Assembly (NCBI GenBank): GCA_028293725.1
Contig: JAQGOE010000006.1
Coordinates: forward strand, 1 to 54,599
Reading direction: 5' to 3'
From: Gammaproteobacteria bacterium
Lineage (GTDB): Bacteria; Pseudomonadota; Gammaproteobacteria; Steroidobacterales; Steroidobacteraceae
DNA length: 54,599 nucleotides
This document shows positions 35,076 to 43,319 of the stretch, one piece after another. Position 1 is the stretch's first letter; each line of letters starts with the position of its first letter. The position numbers and the translations under genes were made by a program. Under the pieces are notes generated by a model. The model was not told the DNA's origin. It saw nothing but the letters and a program-made list of their open reading frames with translations, and searched no databases.

Positions 35076-37082
35076 CTACGACAGGGACGCAAAGCGGTCC
35101 AGGCTGTCGCCGAGCGCGTGTCGCAACGGTTCAAGTTCTCGCTCGAAGTGATGCCAATATCCCACCCCCGAGGTGTAGATCGGCTGGCGCACCTGTTCCG
35201 CGCTCGCTGTGCGGACAGAGCGCCGTGTCTGGTGAAAAGCGAGGCAGGCAGGCTCGAAGGGCAACTGGCAATGATCCAGAAGACGGCGAATGTGCGTCTC
35301 CAGGTCGCGGACCAGGTCCTCGTACTGAACGTGTAGCACCTTGCCTGGCAATACCGCGTCCCAATGATCCATGAGCGCCAGGTAGCAGCGGTAGTAACGC
35401 CCCAAATCATTCAGGTCATAGCTGAAGGTCTGTCCGTCGGCGAAGTGCTGCTTGAAAGTGCTGAAACAGCAGTCCATGGGGTGGCGGCGGGCATCGACTA
35501 TGATCGCATGAGGAAGGATGGCCTGGATCAGGCCGACGTGGCTGAAGTTGTTCGGCAGCTTGTCGGTGAAGTGCTCGCGGCCGCTACGCAGCGGGGCCGT
35601 TTCCTCGAGATAGCGGTGGCCGAGCGCGCTCAGGTGTGACGCCGGGACCGTCCGCACGCTCTCGGGATAGCCGTTCCTGTCGGGGGACAAGTCGTCGAAT
35701 TCGCGCACCAGGTTCAGGATATTCGGCAGTTCCATGGTGCCTTCCACCCGCGAGTGGCTGGCGAGGATCTGCTCAATCAACGTGGAACCGGAGCGTGGCA
35801 GGCCAACAATGAAGATCGGAGCGCTACTCGGATCACCGCCGCCGCTGCGCTCGGCAAAAAACGCCTCGTTGAACACTGTACGAATGCGGGTCGTGCGGCG
35901 TTCGAAATTCTCTATGTCAAATGGCGCCTCGAGCCGCCGCCGCGCGTTGCCTTTTGCGTAGTGCGCGAAGGCTTCCCCGTACTGTTGTCGCTGTTCAAGC
36001 GCCTTTCCCAGGGCAAAGCTGAGCTGCGCATCGCCGGAGCGCGGACGCTCCTCGCTCTCCAGCAACAGGGTCCTCAAGGTCGCGACCTCGGCATCGCTGA
36101 AGGAATAATTCTTCAGGTCGGCCAGGCTCCAGTAGGCCTCTGCAAGCCCGGGATCGACTTCCAGCGCGGCCTTGTAAGTAGCCTCGCTTTCACGGCGTCT
36201 GCCGAGTGTCTTATGAATGTGACCGATGGACATGAGCAGCCGTGGTTCCCGCGGCTTCAGGCGGGCTGCCTGCTCATAGGCCGCGAGTGCCTCCTCCTGA
36301 CGCAGGAGGCGGGCCGTCACCGCGGCCAGGGTGATCCAGCTCTGTGGGTTTTCCGGCTCGATCTTCATCAAGTGACGCGCGCCTGCCTCCGCTTCCTCGA
36401 GGCGTCCGAGAGCCAGGAGAGCAGGGCCCAACCCCCGCCACGCGAGCGGAATGTGCTCGCATTGCTTCAGGGCGTGACGTAGCAGGCGCTCGGCATCGTT
36501 GGGCACGTCGGCGGCGAGCGAGAGTGCCGCCAGACCGCACAGCGCCGCTACATGACTCGCGTCCTCCTGGAGGATTCTGCGAAAGATCTGCTCGGATGTT
36601 TTACGGTCATCGGCCACGAGCGCGGCGGTTGCCTCCTCGACGCGCTGTCGCTGGGGATCGGTGAGCTGCGCGCGTTCGAAGGCAACTCGGGCGTCCGCGT
36701 GTTGGTCAAGGTCGACCAGCGCATCCCCGTATGCGAGCCAGGCAAGATGGTGGTGCGGCACTTTTTCCAACACCCGCCGTACTTCGTCGCGCGCCTGCGC
36801 CGGACGACCGGCGCGCCGGTAAGCGCGGGCCAGATCCACGCGCGCCTGCGCGAAATCCGGTAAGCGCAGGAGCACGCGCTCGAGTGTCGCGATGCTCTCA
36901 GGGATCTTGTTTTGGTCGAGTAGCGCGGCGCCCAGGAGCCACAGGCAATTCAGGTCCCCCGGGAACTCTCCCTCGATTGCGCGCAGCGAGCGCTCGGCCG
37001 TAGCCGCACGGCCGGCGCGCAGCGCTGCGTGTGCCTGGCGTAGGGCCGCTTCGAAGTTGGCTTTTTTTTTCGACGCGGTCAT
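35076..37082 (-). CDS. TPR-containing sulfotransferase
   Basis: The 668-residue protein has tetratricopeptide repeats over residues about 10-380 (for example NPQSWITLAAVTARLLRQEE) and a sulfotransferase domain from about 420 to the end. The PAPS 5'-phosphosulfate loop is GLPRSGSTLIEQIL (427-440); DARRHPMDCCFSTFKQHF is probably the 3'-phosphate site. No signal peptide is seen, so it is cytoplasmic. TPR-sulfotransferase fusions are common next to TonB receptors in sphingomonads and their kin, but their acceptor substrate is not established. A role in sulfating a peptide, protein or lipid linked to the receptor is speculation. Confidence 0.9.
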   Translation of the reverse strand: MTASKKKANFEAALRQAHAALRAGRAATAERSLRAIEGEFPGDLNCLWLLGAALLDQNKIPESIATLERVLLRLPDFAQARVDLARAYRRAGRPAQARDEVRRVLEKVPHHHLAWLAYGDALVDLDQHADARVAFERAQLTDPQRQRVEEATAALVADDRKTSEQIFRRILQEDASHVAALCGLAALSLAADVPNDAERLLRHALKQCEHIPLAWRGLGPALLALGRLEEAEAGARHLMKIEPENPQSWITLAAVTARLLRQEEALAAYEQAARLKPREPRLLMSIGHIHKTLGRRRESEATYKAALEVDPGLAEAYWSLADLKNYSFSDAEVATLRTLLLESEERPRSGDAQLSFALGKALEQRQQYGEAFAHYAKGNARRRLEAPFDIENFERRTTRIRTVFNEAFFAERSGGGDPSSAPIFIVGLPRSGSTLIEQILASHSRVEGTMELPNILNLVREFDDLSPDRNGYPESVRTVPASHLSALGHRYLEETAPLRSGREHFTDKLPNNFSHVGLIQAILPHAIIVDARRHPMDCCFSTFKQHFADGQTFSYDLNDLGRYYRCYLALMDHWDAVLPGKVLHVQYEDLVRDLETHIRRLLDHCQLPFEPACLAFHQTRRSVRTASAEQVRQPIYTSGVGYWHHFERELEPLRHALGDSLDRFASLS

Positions 37083-37165
37083 GGTTTACCGCGTAGGAGC
37101 GTAACACGGGGGGGCTTGCTAACGCATGAAGTACGCTCGGGCCGGGCGGCCGTCGAACTCAACGG

Positions 37166-37777
37166 TCATTCATAGGCGCTGTTCAGGCTGTCGACCGTCA
37201 GATCGGCGAACTTTCGATACAGTGGCCCGAAGGCATTGGACTGTTCTGCGCTTACAGGCTTTTCCACGCGGGATTCGGCGTTGATCCGCGAATCTCGCGG
37301 CTCTCTGCCCTCGGCGCTATACACCTCGATGCGACCCGTGAGCCTTCCATTGCCGAGGACGTACCCGAATACCACGGCGTTACTCAGTGGACGAGTGGCG
37401 AAGTCGTCGATGGAGACCTCGAGCGTGCCGGTGGCGTGGGAGTCGCTGTCGTCAAACAGCTTGTGAGCGCGAAGCTCATCCTCGATTGTCGCGAGCAGAC
37501 GGTCCTCTTCAAATTGGGGCTCGGCGGCGATCTTTTCCCGGGCAGCGGGTGTGAACCTGACGGTGACTGACTTCAACATCCGCGCGCTGGGGACCGCCAC
37601 GGGGGGTGGCGAATGGGCCGGCTGCGCCGCGTAGGGGTGATCAGTGGTAGGAGCGGCGGGCGCGACCGCTGATGGCTGCTGCCGCTGGCCTTCGATGGTG
37701 TGCCCGAAAACGACCCAGCCCGCGCAGCCGGAGAGCGTCATGATGACGGGGGCGAGGAACACCGTGAGCACGCGCAT
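37166..37777 (-). CDS. Putative lipoprotein, DUF4410-like
   Basis: The 203-residue protein has a lipoprotein signal (MRVLTVFLAPVIMTLSGC, lipobox LSGC) and a Pro/Ala-rich linker (about 30-65). The soluble domain (66-203) contains LLATIEDELRAHKLF and GYVLGNGRLTGRIEVYS, resembling DUF4410-type lipoproteins; the match is only by feel. A strong ribosome site (GGAGG) precedes the ATG. The gene lies upstream of the TPR-sulfotransferase gene on the same strand, with 83 bases between. Function unknown. Confidence 0.65.
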   Translation of the reverse strand: MRVLTVFLAPVIMTLSGCAGWVVFGHTIEGQRQQPSAVAPAAPTTDHPYAAQPAHSPPPVAVPSARMLKSVTVRFTPAAREKIAAEPQFEEDRLLATIEDELRAHKLFDDSDSHATGTLEVSIDDFATRPLSNAVVFGYVLGNGRLTGRIEVYSAEGREPRDSRINAESRVEKPVSAEQSNAFGPLYRKFADLTVDSLNSAYE

Positions 37778-37849
37778 CGTGAATACCTCCGGGCCTCACT
37801 ATCGGGCCAGGGGCACGGCGCTCCTATACTCAAAATGACTTATGGCGTT

Positions 37850-39358
37850 TCAGTTGCCCAGCGCGTATTTGACGAAGTCCTTCAGTGCGTAATTTGCGCC
37901 ACCTTCGGGTACCCAGTTCGGCTGCAAGGAGAGCAGTGAGTTGCTGTCGCCAAAGAGCACGCCGAGGAATACTTCCGCGACAATCCGCCCACCCACCGGA
38001 CCCAGGCGCGGCGTCTTGAGGGTGACACTTTCCTTCACGGGAATCCTGACTTCCTCCTGATGTTGAATCGCTTCGGCCAGAATGTAGGTCCACAGCGGAC
38101 AGTTGTTCTTGAAGGCGCCGAGGTTGAGCGACGGGTCACTGATGGGTTTGACGTCGGACGCAGTGCCGGTGGCCTTGCCAATCAGAATGTCCTTGTCCTT
38201 GAGCGGCTCGATGCCCATGGCATGCGCGACGTGTTGGCCGGTGGGCAGGCCGAGGTGCAACCCGCGGAGCAGGTTCCGTGCCGGAAGGGATGAGGGATTG
38301 CTGGCTACCGCCGGCGGCAGATTCGACAGGGGGTTCACCAGGGACGTGTCGATGCGATAGGCGAACTGCAACCGCTTGGCATTCTCCGCCGTGCTGCCAT
38401 CGTAGGCTCGCGTATCGATATCGATGAAGCGCCCCCAATCGATGCCCCAGCCCGGATTCATCGCCCTGAAGCCTGTCAGGCCTTCCGGAAAGTCCTTCGA
38501 CGGGACCGGAAAGATCGGCAATATCACGACATCATTCAACCGGTATCCCGGCCGAATCATGGAATGGCCGAGCCGGTAGGCGGCGACGGAGAACTCCACG
38601 GGCATGAAGGGGTCATGCTTCCAGTGGAAGGACCTGATCTTGCCGGCATCGTACTTGCCGTTGCTTTTCAGGGCGGCAATGACGCTCGAATGTACGATTC
38701 GCGGCAGAAAATCGTTCACCACCACGTACTGGTAGTGGAAGCGGACGCGCTTCTGAATTTCGGCGAATGAGAGACGCGGGTTGTCCGCCACGGTTCGATT
38801 GTGAAAGCGCAGCATGAGCCCCTGAAGCTGCGAAACAATCGAATTCTCATCGTTGCGTGGATCGCCGATGAGCGCGCGCGCCGGGTTTGCACCGTTGCGG
38901 GGCAAGTCCCTGGCGTTGGTGTTACCGCCATTGAGCTGGGCGCCCAACAGGAAGGTGTTGTCCCCGTTGTACAGGTAGGGTTGGTCGTCGGGACCTCGTC
39001 CGTAGATGTTGTCCAGATCAAAAGCGGGTGTGCGGAAGTCGGTCAAGGCATCCGGGTCGTTCTGCATCTGCAGACTGCTTGCCGGGTCGAATGTCAGGTC
39101 GTGATCGATGAACTGGCCGAAGTAGGTATAGAGCGAGGGGATGCCGCTTTCCTCGTCGTCCTTGCCATCATGGGGCGGATCGAAGTCGCCTGACATGGCG
39201 GCGCCGAGCAGCTTGAGATTGCTCTCGCTCTCCGTTTCGGTGTTGCCGTATCGGGCCGCGGGGAGGGAGCGGAACATCCGGCCAAAGCGGCCCTGGAAGA
39301 GCGGTGAGCTCTTCGTCGACATGAGTCCGCGGACCGGTTGACTGTGTTTTCCGCTCAT
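37850..39358 (-). CDS. Animal-type heme peroxidase
   Basis: The 502-residue protein has the animal (myeloperoxidase/peroxinectin) superfamily signature: distal His H86 in YFGQFIDHDLTFD, FHNRTVADNPRLSF, and proximal His H265 in AAYRLGHSMIRPGY. The length fits bacterial single-domain members. No signal peptide is visible, so it is either cytoplasmic or exported by another path. Substrates are usually halides, thiocyanate or phenols. It lies downstream of no clear partner: a 115-base gap separates it from the formamidase-like gene, and the lipoprotein gene follows after 72 bases on the same strand. Confidence 0.92.
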   Translation of the reverse strand: MSGKHSQPVRGLMSTKSSPLFQGRFGRMFRSLPAARYGNTETESESNLKLLGAAMSGDFDPPHDGKDDEESGIPSLYTYFGQFIDHDLTFDPASSLQMQNDPDALTDFRTPAFDLDNIYGRGPDDQPYLYNGDNTFLLGAQLNGGNTNARDLPRNGANPARALIGDPRNDENSIVSQLQGLMLRFHNRTVADNPRLSFAEIQKRVRFHYQYVVVNDFLPRIVHSSVIAALKSNGKYDAGKIRSFHWKHDPFMPVEFSVAAYRLGHSMIRPGYRLNDVVILPIFPVPSKDFPEGLTGFRAMNPGWGIDWGRFIDIDTRAYDGSTAENAKRLQFAYRIDTSLVNPLSNLPPAVASNPSSLPARNLLRGLHLGLPTGQHVAHAMGIEPLKDKDILIGKATGTASDVKPISDPSLNLGAFKNNCPLWTYILAEAIQHQEEVRIPVKESVTLKTPRLGPVGGRIVAEVFLGVLFGDSNSLLSLQPNWVPEGGANYALKDFVKYALGN

Positions 39359-39473
39359 GGGCGAGTCTCCAATGACGAGTGCGAGGGTATGCCGAAATTG
39401 CGGCAGATCCTTCGGCTTGGCCAGTCACACGTTCGGGTGAAACTGCGTGCGTGAGTGGAGCGGCTGCCGTCCG

Positions 39474-40310
39474 TCAGAGAATCGAACACACTCTTTCGAA
39501 GAGGGCCGAGTCCGGTGCTGCCAACGCCTCGCAGGCGGTGAAGTGGTTGCACCCCGGGAGTTCCAGGAGAGGGGCGCGGCAGGCCAGGGGCCAGTGGTTG
39601 GCGATGAGTTGCGATTGGCGGTGGAATTCGGCTGTTTCGAGCGCACCGACAGCGAGCAAAAACGGCACGTCGTTATGTAGTGGCAGCAGAGCCGGCGATA
39701 GCTGCCGGACCAGGGACGCGTCGAGCCGTAAGTCATCGCGGAGAAACGGTGCTCGCGCGACGGGATCCAGATCGAACAGTCCGCTGACGGCGACGGCGCC
39801 GGATAACAGTCGTGTCGGCAGATCCGGCGCGAGCCGTGTCCAATCAGTTGCCAACATCATGGCGGTAAGATGGCCGCCGGCGGAGTGGCCCGAGCAGACG
39901 ATGCGCAGAGGGTCAACATCCAGATCGTTTGCGTTTCGATACAGCCAGACGCACGCCCTGCGAATCTGCGCCACGATTTCCGGCAGGGATGTTACGGGAG
40001 CCAGCCCGTAGTTGGGCACCGCCACCGAGAAGCCTGCCGCGACATAGGCTGGTGCAACCGATGAAAAATCCTGCTTGTCGAGGGCGCGCCAGTAGCCGCC
40101 GTGAACGAAGATCAACAACGGCCTGTTGGGCCCGGGAGCGGGGAAGAAATCCAGTGTTTCGGCGGGAGCCGGTCCGTACCGCAGGTCGAGTTTACAGGTC
40201 AGACGCTCGCGTGCCTCGCGCGAGCCATTCTGCCAACGCGCGAAAATGCCGGCGACGTCGGGAACTCCGATGCGAGGGTTATATTCAAGGTCGAGGGGAT
40301 CGATACTCAT
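39474..40310 (-). CDS. Alpha/beta hydrolase, kynurenine-formamidase-like
   Basis: The 278-residue protein has the oxyanion motif LIFVHGGYWRALDK (about 69-82), the nucleophile elbow SGHSAGGHL (Ser near 143) and a His in PGCNHFTACEAL. The HGGYW motif and the N-terminal LEYNPRIGVPDV look like bacterial arylformamidase/BD-FAE-type hydrolases. Its ATG overlaps the stop of the LysR gene (ATGA at 40307-40310), so the two are translated together. Beside a ring-hydroxylation operon it may hydrolyse an ester or amide intermediate of that pathway. Confidence 0.9.
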   Translation of the reverse strand: MSIDPLDLEYNPRIGVPDVAGIFARWQNGSREARERLTCKLDLRYGPAPAETLDFFPAPGPNRPLLIFVHGGYWRALDKQDFSSVAPAYVAAGFSVAVPNYGLAPVTSLPEIVAQIRRACVWLYRNANDLDVDPLRIVCSGHSAGGHLTAMMLATDWTRLAPDLPTRLLSGAVAVSGLFDLDPVARAPFLRDDLRLDASLVRQLSPALLPLHNDVPFLLAVGALETAEFHRQSQLIANHWPLACRAPLLELPGCNHFTACEALAAPDSALFERVCSIL

Positions 40311-41248
40311 CGGGAAAACTCTCCGCCAACTTCCTGCAGAATATCAATCAGCGCCTGCGCTGCCGGGTTGACACCCGCGCGGGTGCGCAACGTGATTCCC
40401 ACTATCCGGTGCCACGAGGGTGCGGCCAGTTTCAATACTGCCAGCAGGCCGGCGCGCTCTTCCCAGTAGATCAGCTCGCGGGGTAAAAAAGTCAGGAAGT
40501 CGCTTTGCATGACCATGGTCTTCATCAGGACCGCCGAGGTTGTTTCCAGTGAAACATGGGGGGCTGCCAGTCCGGTCTCGAGGAATACATCGTCCAATGC
40601 CCGGCGCTCCAACTCGGGAGCACGCGCCAGTATCCACCGCTGATCTACCAGGTGCTGTGCGGTGAGAGTGCCGCGACGTTCCACGAGGGGATGGCCGGAA
40701 CGCGCAATGACGGCGGCGCGGTCCTCATGCAGCCGTATCTGCCGCAGATCGGCATCCGGCGATCGCGGCGGAATGGATGAGAGCGCGAAATCGACTTCGC
40801 CGTGCTTCACCATTGGCATCAGCGCCTCGTTCAGCCCGTAGAGGATAGTGACGTTGATCCCGGGGGCACGGTCGCGCAGGCGGTTCAAGGCAATCGGCAG
40901 AAGTCGTGTTGCCTCCGAGGGTCCGCATCCCACGCAAACGTGGCCGCTCCGGGCGACTCGTAGAGCCAGCACTTCCTGCTCGGCGCTGCGCAGTTCGGCG
41001 TCGATTGCATCCGCGTGGCGCACGAGCGCCAATCCAAACGTCGTCGGCAATGCGCCGAACCTGCCGCGTTCCAAAAGCTGCACTCCGAGGGCGCGCTCCA
41101 GGCTACGCATGTTCTTCGATAGTGCGGGCTGGGAGATGCCGAGCGTCTCCGCGGCCTTTGAAAAAGAGCGCTCCCGTATGATCAACGCCAGCTGGCGCAG
41201 CCGTCCGACATCGATATTGCCGCTCAAGTTCCGACCTCCGGGTTCCAT
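40307..41248 (-). CDS. LysR-type transcriptional regulator
   Basis: I chose ATG 41248, giving 313 residues; the frame is open much further (to 42304) but that part is antisense to the Rieske gene. The N-terminal winged helix is canonical (DVGRLRQLALIIRERSFSKAAETLGISQPALSKNMRSLE, in part). The substrate-binding domain follows (about 95-300, with RSGHVCVGCGPSEATRLLP). LysR proteins usually activate the divergent gene when bound by a pathway intermediate. Here the divergent gene is the ring-hydroxylating alpha subunit, 108 bases away. Confidence 0.93.
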   Translation of the reverse strand: MEPGGRNLSGNIDVGRLRQLALIIRERSFSKAAETLGISQPALSKNMRSLERALGVQLLERGRFGALPTTFGLALVRHADAIDAELRSAEQEVLALRVARSGHVCVGCGPSEATRLLPIALNRLRDRAPGINVTILYGLNEALMPMVKHGEVDFALSSIPPRSPDADLRQIRLHEDRAAVIARSGHPLVERRGTLTAQHLVDQRWILARAPELERRALDDVFLETGLAAPHVSLETTSAVLMKTMVMQSDFLTFLPRELIYWEERAGLLAVLKLAAPSWHRIVGITLRTRAGVNPAAQALIDILQEVGGEFSR

Positions 41249-41293
41249 AACCCAGAGTAATATAAGTGGTATGAACCGGGCATGGAAAGCCCG

Positions 41294-41319
41294 CGGCTTG
41301 CGGCATAGATTTGCAGCCG
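41294..41319. promoter_or_regulatory. Candidate LysR binding dyad
   Basis: An interrupted inverted repeat, CGGCTTGC with GCAGCCG 11 bases further on, lies in the 108-base LysR/Rieske divergent gap. It is the best dyad in that gap, about 40 bases before the alpha-subunit start. Confidence 0.4.
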
Positions 41320-41356
41320 GCCGGTTCCGAAATCCTCCAACCCTAAGGGGAGTCGC

Positions 41357-42646
41357 GTGCAATCTCTCGAAAGACTGGTCGAACCCGACCGTGTCCATAA
41401 GACCGTCTACACCGATCAGGAAATATTCGATCGGGAGATGGAAAATATCTGGGAGAAGACCTGGGTCTACTGTGGACACGAGACGCAGGTCAAAAAGGCG
41501 GGCGACTACGTCACCGTGCAAATCGGCCGCCAGCCGATGATCATGGTGCGTGGCATGGACGGCAAAGTTCGTGTTCTTTTCAACCGCTGCCCGCACCGTG
41601 GCGTACAACTTTGTGGTAACCGACAGGGCAACACGGGCTCCACCTTCGTGTGCTCGTATCATGCCTGGACTTTTCATCTCGACGGCCGGGTGAAAGGCAT
41701 TCCCCTGTCGCACGGTTATGACGGCACGCGCATGACGCCGGATAATCCCGACTGCTCCATGAAAGCGGCCGCGCGAGTCGACAGCTATCGGGGCTTTGTG
41801 TTCGTGAGTTTGTCCGCGGACGGTCCTACGCTGACCGAGTTTCTGGGCGAGGCCAGGATCGCTTTCGATGACATGTGCGACCGGTCTCCCGAGGGTGCGG
41901 TGGAAATCGTCCCGGTGTGTCACCGGGTGGTGCAGCACTCGAACTGGAAGTTCTTCATGGAGAACCAGCTCGACGCCCTGCACCCGTCGGTCACGCATCA
42001 GTCCACGGGAATCGCTGCCGGGCGCGTGGAGCGGGCGCTCCGGGAAGAAGGGCGGACGCCGCCGCTCTACTACCACTACCTCTCGACCTTCGCCTCGTCG
42101 TTCGAGCAGTGGGATTCCGTTCAGACAGTCAACTTCCCGCGCGGGCATGGGATACTCAAAGGCTACATGGGGCTGCGGCCGGACGATCCGGACACGAAGG
42201 AATACGTGGCTGCGATGTACAAAGCCTACGGCGAGAAACAGGCGGAAGCCTATCTCGGCCGTAGCATTCACCATGTACTGGTCTATCCGTATCTCTCGGT
42301 GCAATCTCCCCTACAGCAGTTGCGGGTGTTGCGTCCCCTGGCGCCCAACAAAACCCTCTCGGAGATCTGGCATTTCAGGTTGAAAGGGGTCTCGCAGGCG
42401 ATTTACCGGCGCGCCCTCTGGTATTTCAACCTCGTCAACTCCCCCGCCACCATGATCAACGCCGACGACCTCGAGAACTGGACCAAGGGGCAATGGGGGC
42501 TGGAGTCCAAAGGCGGTGACTGGGTGAGCTTCCATAGGAACTATGGCGGCGATACCCGGGAAGGCGATACGACCTATTCCAACAAAGGAACTTCCGAGGC
42601 GGTCATGCGCAGTCAGTTCGAGGCTTGGACGCAATACATGCGCTGA
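41357..42646 (+). CDS. Aromatic ring-hydroxylating dioxygenase, alpha subunit
   Basis: GTG start after AAGGGGAG; 429 residues. Rieske ligands are C78-x-H80 (CPHRG) and C99-x2-H102 (CSYHAW). The mononuclear iron site is NQLDALHPSVTHQ with D206, H209 and H214, the normal bridging Asp being kept; DDLENW at about 373 may hold the last carboxylate. It is followed by a beta-subunit gene, so the enzyme is probably a multimer of two subunit types acting on an aromatic acid or arene. No ferredoxin or reductase gene is in the window. The LysR regulator is divergent. Confidence 0.93.
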   Translation: MQSLERLVEPDRVHKTVYTDQEIFDREMENIWEKTWVYCGHETQVKKAGDYVTVQIGRQPMIMVRGMDGKVRVLFNRCPHRGVQLCGNRQGNTGSTFVCSYHAWTFHLDGRVKGIPLSHGYDGTRMTPDNPDCSMKAAARVDSYRGFVFVSLSADGPTLTEFLGEARIAFDDMCDRSPEGAVEIVPVCHRVVQHSNWKFFMENQLDALHPSVTHQSTGIAAGRVERALREEGRTPPLYYHYLSTFASSFEQWDSVQTVNFPRGHGILKGYMGLRPDDPDTKEYVAAMYKAYGEKQAEAYLGRSIHHVLVYPYLSVQSPLQQLRVLRPLAPNKTLSEIWHFRLKGVSQAIYRRALWYFNLVNSPATMINADDLENWTKGQWGLESKGGDWVSFHRNYGGDTREGDTTYSNKGTSEAVMRSQFEAWTQYMR

Positions 42647-42653
42647 GGAATCC

Positions 42654-43298
42654 ATGAATACATCAAAGTTGCAGGACCGTCTCCTCGAGGATGTGGTCAT
42701 CTTCGAGAACCGCGAAACCCAGAAGACGGGTGCGCAATCGATCGCGCCCGATCACTCCCCGCGGCAGCGCGCGCGCGGTGGACCGCTTCCGGTACGCGCG
42801 GCGTCCGTGGGGTTGGACGCCGCACCCTCCCTCCAGCATGGCGTCGAGCAGTTTCTCTTCTATCAATCCGAGCTGCTCGATCAGAAGCAGTGGGCGGCTT
42901 ATATCGAGCTGTTCGGCCCGGAAGGGGTCTATTGGATGCCGGTGACGCCCGACCAGACCGAATGGTTGGACTCGCCGTCCATCTTTGCCGAAGACCGGCA
43001 CATGATGGAAATCCGCATGGGGCGCGTACAGCATCCGAACGCCTGGTCGCAGGCGCCCCAGTGGGGAACGAGTCACATCATTGGTAATGTGGTAATAGAG
43101 TCGGCCAATGACAGCGAGATCGTGGTCCGATCGCGTTTCCAGATGGTGGAGCTGCGACGCGACCAACTGCGGCATTTCGCGGGCACCTACCGGCACACGC
43201 TCGTCCGCAACGGCGATGATTTCAAAATCGTTCTGCAACGGGTCGACCTGTTGAATGGGCAGGCGCCCTTCGACTACGTCCTGCAGATCTGGGTCTGA
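42654..43298 (+). CDS. Ring-hydroxylating dioxygenase, beta subunit
   Basis: ATG 42654 follows TGAGGAATCC and lies seven bases after the alpha stop. The 214-residue product has the SnoaL/NTF2-like beta-subunit fold from about residue 60 (VEQFLFYQSELLDQKQWAAY, YWMPVT, and a C-terminal FDYVLQIWV). The first 55-60 residues are a basic, Pro-rich extension (DHSPRQRARGGPLPVRAAS) not usual for the family, which is commonly 160-180 residues. The subunit is structural and completes the hexamer with the alpha subunit. Confidence 0.92.
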   Translation: MNTSKLQDRLLEDVVIFENRETQKTGAQSIAPDHSPRQRARGGPLPVRAASVGLDAAPSLQHGVEQFLFYQSELLDQKQWAAYIELFGPEGVYWMPVTPDQTEWLDSPSIFAEDRHMMEIRMGRVQHPNAWSQAPQWGTSHIIGNVVIESANDSEIVVRSRFQMVELRRDQLRHFAGTYRHTLVRNGDDFKIVLQRVDLLNGQAPFDYVLQIWV

Positions 43299-43319
43299 AG
43301 CTTCAACATCGGGAAGGGT

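Noticed and set aside
41249..42304. Long open frame upstream of the LysR start on the minus strand
   Set aside because: It is antisense to the Rieske alpha subunit, and its Arg/His/Val-rich translation matches no family; the LysR fold begins at 41248.
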